Source of the DNA: CAZALT01 sp964485515
GTDB taxonomy: Bacteria > Actinomycetota > Acidimicrobiia > Acidimicrobiales > Acidimicrobilacustridaceae
Assembly (NCBI GenBank): GCA_964485515.1
Contig: CAZALT010000111.1
Span: 1-11,424 of the forward strand
Direction of reading: 5' to 3'
Length of the DNA stretch: 11,424 nucleotides
Position 1 is the first letter of the stretch, and every line of letters begins with the position of its first letter. A program made the translations under genes and the position numbers. The notes beneath the pieces were generated by a model. That model was given only the letters and a program-made list of their open reading frames with translations. It searched no databases and was not told where the DNA came from. This document shows, piece by piece, positions 6,306 through 11,424 of the stretch.

Positions 6306-7703
6306 GTGGTTCCCGAGCGGTTGTTGCCCGTACTCGAACAGGTGCGCCCCTTGGCGGAGCGCTTCGACCGTGCGGGCTTCTCCCTGTACCTCGTCGGTGG
6401 CGTGGTTCGCGACCTGTTGCTCGGTCGCGACCTGACGACGGGCAACGACATCGATCTGACGACCGATGCGCTACCGGCCGACACGAAGCGCCTCGTGGCC
6501 GACTTCGGTGACGCGGTGTGGTCGCAGGGCGAGAAGTTCGGCACGATCGGCTGTCGTCGAGGCTCGTGGGACTTCGAGATCACCACGCATCGCGCCGAGG
6601 CGTACCGGGCGGATTCTCGCAAGCCGGAGGTGGCGTTCTCGACCGACATCCACGCCGACCTGTCGCGCCGCGACTTCACCGTCAACGCCATGGCGCTCGC
6701 CGTCCACGGCGACGAGCACCTCGACCCGCAACTGGTGGACCCCTTCGGAGGAGCGACCGATCTCGCCGCCGGCCGCCTGCGCACACCGCTCTCGCCGGAA
6801 GAGTCCTTCAGCGACGACCCCCTTCGGATGCTGCGCGCCGCGCGGTTCATCGCCGGCTACGACCTCAAGCCCGACGGCGAGCTCGTCGCCGCCGTGCGGG
6901 CCATGGCCGATCGGCTCGAGATCGTCTCGCCCGAGCGCATCCGAGACGAGCTCGACAAGCTCATCGTCGTGGAGGACCCGACGGCGGGTCTGTGGTTCCT
7001 GGTCGAGACCGGCCTGTCCGATCACTTCCTGCCGGAGCTGTCGGCGATGAAGCTCGAGCAGGATCCCATCCACCGGCACAAGGACGTGCTCAGCCACACC
7101 TTCGCCGTCGTGAAGAACACGCAGCCCGAGCGGATCGTCCGTCTCGCCGCGCTCTACCACGACGTCGGCAAGCCGAAGACGCGCTCGTTCGAGGGCGGCG
7201 GAGTGTCGTTCCACCACCACGAGGTGGTCGGCGCCCGCATGACCCGCGATCGCCTGCGCGCCCTCAAGTACTCCAACGACGACGTGAAGGACATCAGCAA
7301 GCTGGTGTACCTCCACCTCCGCTTCCACACCTACGCCATGGGCTGGACCGACAGCGCGGTCCGCCGGTTCGTACGTGACGCCGGCCCGCTCCTGCCGCAA
7401 CTCATCGAGCTCACCCGCTGCGACTGCACGACCCGGAACCTCAAGAAGGCGGCCATCCTGGCCAAGCGCATGGACGACCTCGAGGACCGGATCGCCGCGC
7501 TGCAGGCCCAGGAGGCCCTCGACGCCATCCGGCCCGACCTCGACGGTCAGCAGGTGATGGCGCTGCTCGAGGTCCCACCCGGTCGCGTGGTCGGTCAGGC
7601 CCTCGACTTCCTGCTCGAATTGCGCCTCGAAGAAGGCCCGCTCGGCGAGGACGAGGCCAAACGACGCCTGCGCGCCTGGTGGGCCGAGCAGTCAACTGCC
7701 TGA
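6306..7703 (+). CDS. cca: CCA tRNA nucleotidyltransferase (class II, with HD domain)
   Basis: 465 aa from the GTG at 6306. It adds or repairs the 3'-terminal CCA of tRNAs in the cytoplasm, using CTP and ATP without a template. The N-terminal head has LVGGVVRDLLLG (29-40) and the catalytic carboxylates D48 and D50 in GNDIDLTTDA. EKFGTIG, then RRDFTVNAMAL (121-131), the DPFGG turn and DDPLRMLRAARFIA follow, all classic for the class II family. The C-terminal half holds an HD domain: H264 in SHTFAVV and H285-D286 in ALYHDVGKPK, then FHHHEVVG, a probable metal-dependent phosphohydrolase site. Length and order match the actinobacterial enzyme (Rv3907c, there named pcnA). The GTG is chosen because homology begins within 25 residues and a -10 box sits just upstream; the longer open frame to the left overlaps the divergent acetyltransferase gene. 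As in other actinomycetes, the gene diverges from the envelope and sigma gene block. Confidence 0.95.
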   Translation: MVPERLLPVLEQVRPLAERFDRAGFSLYLVGGVVRDLLLGRDLTTGNDIDLTTDALPADTKRLVADFGDAVWSQGEKFGTIGCRRGSWDFEITTHRAEAYRADSRKPEVAFSTDIHADLSRRDFTVNAMALAVHGDEHLDPQLVDPFGGATDLAAGRLRTPLSPEESFSDDPLRMLRAARFIAGYDLKPDGELVAAVRAMADRLEIVSPERIRDELDKLIVVEDPTAGLWFLVETGLSDHFLPELSAMKLEQDPIHRHKDVLSHTFAVVKNTQPERIVRLAALYHDVGKPKTRSFEGGGVSFHHHEVVGARMTRDRLRALKYSNDDVKDISKLVYLHLRFHTYAMGWTDSAVRRFVRDAGPLLPQLIELTRCDCTTRNLKKAAILAKRMDDLEDRIAALQAQEALDAIRPDLDGQQVMALLEVPPGRVVGQALDFLLELRLEEGPLGEDEAKRRLRAWWAEQSTA

Positions 7704-7711
7704 CCGATCGT

Positions 7712-7725
7712 CGGGCCGTGGCCCG
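7712..7725 (+). terminator. Small GC hairpin after the CCA-adding enzyme gene
   Basis: CGGGC CGTG GCCCG forms a five-base-pair stem with a four-base loop nine bases after the stop codon. No T-run follows, so it is at most a weak terminator or an mRNA end stabiliser. In DNA this GC-rich such a short palindrome may be chance. Confidence 0.25.
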
Positions 7726-7791
7726 GTGCTGGCCCGCATCGCGGTCGGTGACCAGACGTGCTGGTTTCACCCCGAAGCCGTGCCTGCACGC

Positions 7792-8167
7792 ATGCCCGCC
7801 ATCACCATCCGCGACGTTCCCGACGAGGCCTGCGACGAGCTCGGGCCTCCTCGTCGCCGCCGATCTCGCGGGACCCCACCTGATCTTCGTCGAATCGGCC
7901 AGCGCACCGCGTCGACTGATGCTGTCAGGCACGATCTGCTCCGATGCCGCATCGCCTGCCCACGATGCGATGGTCGATCTGGCGGTCGACCTCTACGCCT
8001 ACCCGCCGTTCGCCGCCCGCATCTGGGAGCTGCGGGAGACGGTGACGCCCGACGAGGCCGGGTACGTCGCCCTGACCGAAGCGACCGAGGCACCGCTCGC
8101 GACCGTGGATGCAAGGCTGGCCCGAGCGCCTGGTCCCCGATGCGAGCTCGTCGCGCCGGACCCGTAG
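7792..8167 (+). pseudogene. Degraded VapBC toxin-antitoxin module: VapB N-terminus joined to VapC remnant
   Basis: From the ATG at 7792 the frame reads MPAITIRDVPDEACDEL, the start of a ribbon-helix-helix VapB antitoxin, then becomes an Arg/Pro-rich string unlike VapB. In another frame, from about 7847 to the TAG at 8165-8167, the sequence reads as the later part of a VapC PIN-domain toxin: LLVAADLAGPHLI, then FAARIWELRETVTPDEAGYV, LATVDARLARAPGPRCELV. The rest of VapB and the first 20-25 residues of VapC, including the first catalytic Asp of the usual VDAS motif, are absent. That fits a deletion of roughly 250 bp with a junction near 7843. In the surviving part the usual YDAAY acid is Glu (PDEAGY), and the acid after HLI survives only as FVE. 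Known: VapC proteins are RNases neutralised by VapB; this one should be inactive. No Shine-Dalgarno sequence or -10 box precedes the ATG. The remnant call is strong; the deletion size is inferred. Confidence 0.8.
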
Positions 8168-8177
8168 CCCGAGGCGG

Positions 8178-8196
8178 ACCCAGGCGAACCCAGGCG
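8178..8196 (+). repeat. Two copies of ACCCAGGCG, period 10
   Basis: ACCCAGGCG occurs at 8178-8186 and 8188-8196 in the gap between the VapC remnant and the acyltransferase gene. It could be a tandem binding site upstream of the acyltransferase and two-component cluster, or simple slippage. A G-run followed by TTCCCC (8202-8213) lies next to it and could form a weak hairpin. I see no -10 box in this gap. Confidence 0.35.
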
Positions 8197-8252
8197 GGCG
8201 TGGGGGGTTCCCCTGACAGACGGATCCGACGGGCTCGATCACCGTGGTCCTC

Positions 8253-9383
8253 ATGATCACCGCGACATCGCCTGCCGTCATCACCTCCGACCCTGCTGCT
8301 TCACCGCAGCGCGACCGGGTGCTCGACCTGCTCCGCATCGCGGCCTTCGCCGTCGTCGTGGCCTGGCACTGGGTGTTCACCACGATCTGGTTCGACGACG
8401 GCCCTCACGTCGGCAACCCGGTCGGGGTCACCCCGGGGCTTTGGCTGCTCACCTGGTTCCTCCAGCCGATGCCGGTGTTCTTCGCCGTCGGGGGTGCGCT
8501 GCACGCCCGCTCGTACCAGGGCAGGCCGGTGGCCTTCTGGACGCGCCGAGTCCAGCGCCTGCTCGTGCCGGCCCTACCGCTGCTCGCGCTGGCGATCCTG
8601 GCCGCGGGCACCGCGATGGTGTTGGGACGCGGCGACGTCGTCCGGGCGGTGGTGCTCGTGATCTCACCGCTCTGGTTCCTCGCCACCTACCTCGTCCTCG
8701 TGTTGCTCGCCCCGCTCGCCGTCGCCGCTCACCGGGCGTACCCCAAGGCGAGCCTGGCCACCGTCGGCGTGGCCGTGATCGCCCTCGACGTCGCTCGTTT
8801 CAACGCGGGGTTCGGGGGTTGGATCCACATCTTGGTGGCCTTCGCTCTGGTCTGGGGGTTCGTTCACCAGCTCGGCTTCCACCTCGACGCCCTGCGCCGA
8901 GGGACCATAGGACGGCGGTTGGCGGTGATGGCTGGCGGCCTCGCGGCGCTCGTCCTGTGCGTCACGGCGGGGCCCTACTCGCGAGCGATGGTCGGCTACC
9001 CGGGGGAGAAGATCTCGAACTTCGGCCCACCGACCCTCGCGGTGTGCTGCTTGGCTGTCTTCCAGCTCGGCCTGCTCGCCTGCTTCGAGGAGAGAATCGC
9101 CCGGCGTGCGGAGCGATCGGTTGCCACCCTCGACCGGGCCGAACGGTGGATCATGCCCACCTACGTCTGGCACCTGAGCGGCTACGTGTTGTTCGTCGGG
9201 TTGCTGCTCGTCGCGGGCATCGAGATCCCCGCCGAGTCGAACGGTTCCTGGTGGTTGAGCCGCCCGTTGTGGGTGGTCGGCCCGGCCGCCTTCACGGTGC
9301 CGCTGGTGGTGTTCGTCGATCGGCTCTCGAGCCGCCCCGGGAGCCGGGGCCGGCGTCGGCCCTCCGCGGCCACCGCGATCTGA
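8253..9383 (+). CDS. Integral membrane acyltransferase, family 3 (OafA/YrhL type)
   Basis: 376 aa from the ATG at 8253; a GTG at 8244 in the same frame would add three residues. The N-terminus reads RDRVLDLLRIAAFAVVVAWH (20-39), matching the family's first helix, with the conserved Arg and the likely catalytic His at 39. PVFFAVGGALHARSY, then RRVQRLLVPALPLLALA and SPLWFLATYLVLVLL, are further family landmarks. About ten hydrophobic segments make it a multi-pass membrane protein. Known: these enzymes move acyl groups, often acetyl, from the cytoplasm to sugars, lipids or other molecules at or beyond the membrane; the acceptor cannot be read from sequence. The stop at 9383 is 15 bases from the start of the sensor kinase gene, so the three downstream genes are probably one operon. 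No Shine-Dalgarno sequence is visible before either start. Loss of either surrounding motif is not seen, so it looks intact. Confidence 0.88.
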   Translation: MITATSPAVITSDPAASPQRDRVLDLLRIAAFAVVVAWHWVFTTIWFDDGPHVGNPVGVTPGLWLLTWFLQPMPVFFAVGGALHARSYQGRPVAFWTRRVQRLLVPALPLLALAILAAGTAMVLGRGDVVRAVVLVISPLWFLATYLVLVLLAPLAVAAHRAYPKASLATVGVAVIALDVARFNAGFGGWIHILVAFALVWGFVHQLGFHLDALRRGTIGRRLAVMAGGLAALVLCVTAGPYSRAMVGYPGEKISNFGPPTLAVCCLAVFQLGLLACFEERIARRAERSVATLDRAERWIMPTYVWHLSGYVLFVGLLLVAGIEIPAESNGSWWLSRPLWVVGPAAFTVPLVVFVDRLSSRPGSRGRRRPSAATAI

Positions 9384-9398
9384 CCAGCGGGTTGAGGC

Positions 9399-10625
9399 AT
9401 GCTCGTGGGGATGGTCGACTCGGCAGGTACTCGCCCGAGTGGCGGAGAGCGGGAAGGAAGCGCCCGCCCGAGTGGCGGAGAGCGGGAAGGAAGCGCCCGG
9501 GACCTGGCGACCCCGACGAGCCGCAGCGTGCAGCGCGGCCTGGTCGTGCTGCGGTGGGCGACGCTGGCGTGGTGCGTGGCGGTGGTGGTCATGAGCCGGG
9601 CACGCCTCGATCGACCGTGGGTCGCCGTCGCGGTCCTGGCGGCGGCGGGCGCAGTCACCGTGTTCACGACGGTGCAGGTGGCGCGGGGCTGGGCACCGAC
9701 ACCGGCGTCGGTGCTGGTCGAGCTGGCCGTCGACATCGCCCTGATCGTGGGTGACGGCGTGGCGTTCGTCGACGGGACGGCGCGCAGCGGACACCAGAGC
9801 CTGGCCGGGCAGTTCCCCATCGTCGGCGTGGTCAACGCCGGGATCGTCATGGGGGTGTGGTTCGGTCTGGTCGCCGGCGCGGTGGTCGGGTTCAGCAACA
9901 CGATCTCGGTGTGGGTCAACGGGTTCCGGGACTTCGAGGGCGACGACCTGGCGTCGCTTGGTTCTTCCGTCTGCTTCTTCGCCCTGTGGGGCGGGGTGGC
10001 CGGCTGGGTCGGCCAACTCCTCACGCGCGCCGAGCAGGAGGTGGCGACGACCCGCGCCCGCGAGGAGGTGGCAGCGACGTTGCACGACGGCGTGCTCCAG
10101 ACCCTCGCGCTCGTCGAGCGTCGAACCGAGGCGACCGATCCGGAGCTGGCCCGCCTCGCCCGCGAGACCGATCGTGACCTCCGGGCGTTCTTGTGGGAGA
10201 AACCAGGACTGTGGGGCAAGCCGGATCGCGGCGACGGTCGGGCCGATCTGGCCTCCGAGGTTCGCGACGCTGCCCTCCGGGCCGGCCGGCCGTTCGATCT
10301 CGAGGTGGTCCTCTCGGTGGTGGACGACGGGATCGTGCTCGCCGCCGGGGATGCGTCGGCGTTGGCCGGCGCGGTGGCCGAGGCGGTGACCAACGCCGGC
10401 AAGCACGCCGGTGCCGACACCGTCGTGGTCTTCGTCGACCGGGAGGAAGACGGCACCGTGGTCGTGTCGGTCCGCGACGACGGTGCCGGCTTCGACCCGT
10501 CTGCGCCCACCGATAGACGGGGCGTCTCGGGCTCGATCCGACAGCGCATGACCTCGGTGGGTGGACGGGTCGAGATCGCGAGCACGCCCGGTCAGGGCAC
10601 TGACGTGCGACTGTGGTTGCCATGA
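9399..10625 (+). CDS. Sensor histidine kinase, NarL/DesK type (HisKA_3)
   Basis: 408 aa from the ATG at 9399. Residues 12-33 are two exact copies of RPSGGEREGSA, in the cytoplasmic N-terminus. About five or six membrane helices follow between 47 and 207 (such as WATLAWCVAVVVM and AGIVMGVWFGLVAGAVVGF), with no large outer domain, so it probably senses something in the membrane. The dimerisation domain has LHDGVLQTLALVERR with phosphoacceptor H229 and the DxxxQ phosphatase motif (D230, Q234). The ATPase domain has the N-box AVAEAVTNAGKHAG (N332), then VRDDGAGFDP (360-367) and GSIRQRMTSVGGRVEIAS with GQGTDVRLWLP. All catalytic parts are intact. Its stop overlaps the response regulator start (ATGA at 10622-10625), so the two are a coupled pair. 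Start choice: an alternative ATG at 9411 would drop four residues, and neither has an ideal ribosome binding site. The signal is unknown; the upstream acyltransferase may be part of it. Confidence 0.92.
   Translation: MLVGMVDSAGTRPSGGEREGSARPSGGEREGSARDLATPTSRSVQRGLVVLRWATLAWCVAVVVMSRARLDRPWVAVAVLAAAGAVTVFTTVQVARGWAPTPASVLVELAVDIALIVGDGVAFVDGTARSGHQSLAGQFPIVGVVNAGIVMGVWFGLVAGAVVGFSNTISVWVNGFRDFEGDDLASLGSSVCFFALWGGVAGWVGQLLTRAEQEVATTRAREEVAATLHDGVLQTLALVERRTEATDPELARLARETDRDLRAFLWEKPGLWGKPDRGDGRADLASEVRDAALRAGRPFDLEVVLSVVDDGIVLAAGDASALAGAVAEAVTNAGKHAGADTVVVFVDREEDGTVVVSVRDDGAGFDPSAPTDRRGVSGSIRQRMTSVGGRVEIASTPGQGTDVRLWLP
9432..9499 (+). repeat. Perfect 33-bp tandem duplication inside the sensor kinase gene
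   Basis: Bases 9432-9466 are repeated without mismatch at 9465-9499, giving a 33-base period and two complete units (9434-9466 and 9467-9499). The unit length is a multiple of three, so the protein gains a second copy of RPSGGEREGSA and the frame is kept. Perfect identity, synonymous positions included, points to a recent event. Each unit also contains GGAAGGA, a Shine-Dalgarno-like string, with no start codon at a useful distance. Confidence 0.95.
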
Positions 10626-11296
10626 CGCCAGACCACGCAACGTCGGGACGGTCGACGATCCGAGTGGTGCTGGCCGACGACCACGAGATCGTGCGGTCCG
10701 GTCTGCGAACCGAGCTGGTTCGGCCCGCTGATCACGGCGGCGACGACCCGATCTTCGAGGTGGTCGGCGAGGCCGACAACGCGGTCGGGGCCATCGACGT
10801 GATCGCCGCACGCACGCCCGACCTGGTGATCTGCGACCTCCACATGCCCGAAGGCGGCGGTCTCGCCGTCGTCCGGGCCTCGGCGACGATCGCACCGATC
10901 GTGATCCTCACGGTGTCCGAACAGGAGCGCGACCTGCTCGACGCGGTGGCGGCCGGCGCGGCGGGCTACCTGCTCAAGACGATGGCGCCCGACGAGCTGC
11001 GTGCCGCCCTGATCCAGGTGGCAGCCGGCGAGCCGGCGTTCAGCCCGTCGCTCGCCGCGCTCGTGCTCGGCGAGTTCCGCCGCATGGCGAAGTCGGCGGG
11101 CACGAACCCGCTCACCGACCGTGAGCGCGAGGTGCTCACCCAGGTCGCCCGGGGCCTCACCTACGCGCAGATCGGCGCCGAGCTCGGCATCTCGCCCAAG
11201 ACGGCCGAGAACCACGTGCGCAACATCTTGGGCAAGCTCCACCTGTCTCGACGAGCGGACCTGGTGCGCTACGCCGTCGACCACGGGATCGGCTAG
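10622..11296 (+). CDS. NarL/LuxR-type response regulator
   Basis: 224 aa from the ATG at 10622, which overlaps the sensor kinase stop in ATGA; a GTG at 10613 in the same frame would add three residues, but the overlap and homology favour the ATG. The receiver domain (about 13-130) begins with IRVVLADDHEIVRSGLR and has acidic residues D19 and D20, phosphoacceptor D72 in ICDLHMPEGGG, T97 in VILTVSE and K119 in AAGYLLKT, all expected for a working receiver. The C-terminal DNA-binding domain (about 165-215) reads NPLTDREREVLTQVARGL then YAQIGAELGISPKTAENHV and LHLSRRADLVRYA, the LuxR-type helix-turn-helix. Known: phosphorylation by the partner kinase lets such regulators dimerise and bind promoters. 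The targets are unknown; the operon's own upstream region, with its short direct repeat at 8178-8196, is one candidate. Confidence 0.94.
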   Translation: MTPDHATSGRSTIRVVLADDHEIVRSGLRTELVRPADHGGDDPIFEVVGEADNAVGAIDVIAARTPDLVICDLHMPEGGGLAVVRASATIAPIVILTVSEQERDLLDAVAAGAAGYLLKTMAPDELRAALIQVAAGEPAFSPSLAALVLGEFRRMAKSAGTNPLTDREREVLTQVARGLTYAQIGAELGISPKTAENHVRNILGKLHLSRRADLVRYAVDHGIG

Positions 11297-11424
11297 CGCG
11301 TCGAGCTGCGGAGGTCTCGCAGGGGCGGTCGATGTTCCCGGCCGCGTTCTGCGCGCCGCTGGACGTCACGGGTCCTGCCCGGCGGATCCGCGCTCGGGGT
11401 TTCGCTCCTTCGTCGCTGCACGCC
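11297..11424. other. Non-coding tail of the window, no feature recognised
   Basis: These 128 bases after the response regulator stop show no coding frame with recognisable similarity, no clear hairpin followed by a T-run, and no tRNA-like structure. A minus-strand open frame crossing into the response regulator gene reads as low-complexity Arg/Ser/Ala and is not credible. A gene entering from the right edge cannot be excluded. Confidence 0.5.

Noticed and set aside
6149..6850. N-terminal extension of the acetyltransferase frame by 234 codons.
   Set aside because: It would lie antisense to the start of the CCA-adding enzyme gene and cover its promoter. The extra residues are low-complexity Ser/Arg/Pro, and a good ATG exists at 6148.
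8237..8262. Eight-base direct repeat GATCACCG on both sides of the acyltransferase start.
   Set aside because: It is short, GC-rich and partly coding. Such repeats are expected by chance at this composition.
8664..10895. A 743-codon open frame on the minus strand across the acyltransferase, sensor kinase and response regulator genes.
   Set aside because: It is rich in Arg, His, Asp and Pro with no domain pattern, while the plus strand here encodes three intact recognisable proteins. Long antisense frames are common in GC-rich DNA.

Overview
The window looks like chromosomal DNA from a high-GC actinomycete, possibly of the class Acidimicrobiia; the class is a guess and no genus can be named. 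The reasons are the strongly GC-biased codons, frequent GTG starts, TANNNT-type -10 boxes directly in front of start codons, and a gene order that matches a conserved actinobacterial block. In Mycobacterium that block is a CCA tRNA nucleotidyltransferase diverging from a NUDIX protein, a large exported DUF6049-type protein, MurJ fused to a pseudokinase with an extracytoplasmic domain, then SigM.

Left part, minus strand (about 1-6150). Read in the direction of transcription (right to left) the genes are: a GNAT acetyltransferase; the DUF6049-type protein, overlapping it by ATGA; a DegV fatty-acid-binding protein with its own ribosome binding site; a membrane Ser/Thr protein kinase with an extracytoplasmic beta-type domain; and an ECF sigma factor that runs off the left edge. 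This is a rearranged version of the conserved block. GNAT stands where the NUDIX gene is expected, DegV stands where MurJ is expected, and the kinase is a free-standing protein with every catalytic residue present rather than a dead domain fused to MurJ.

Middle, plus strand (6306-8167). The CCA-adding enzyme diverges from the GNAT gene. Its upstream box shares an exact 11-base sequence with the kinase promoter region. It is followed by the wreck of a VapBC toxin-antitoxin module, in which the first residues of VapB are joined out of frame to the C-terminal two thirds of VapC.

Right part, plus strand (8253-11296). A tight three-gene cluster encodes an integral membrane acyltransferase (family 3), a NarL/DesK-type sensor kinase and a LuxR/NarL-type response regulator; the last two overlap by ATGA. 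The sensor kinase carries a perfect 33-bp tandem duplication near its N-terminus. The two proteins form a cognate pair, and the acyltransferase is a candidate target or partner. The last 128 bases hold nothing I can support.
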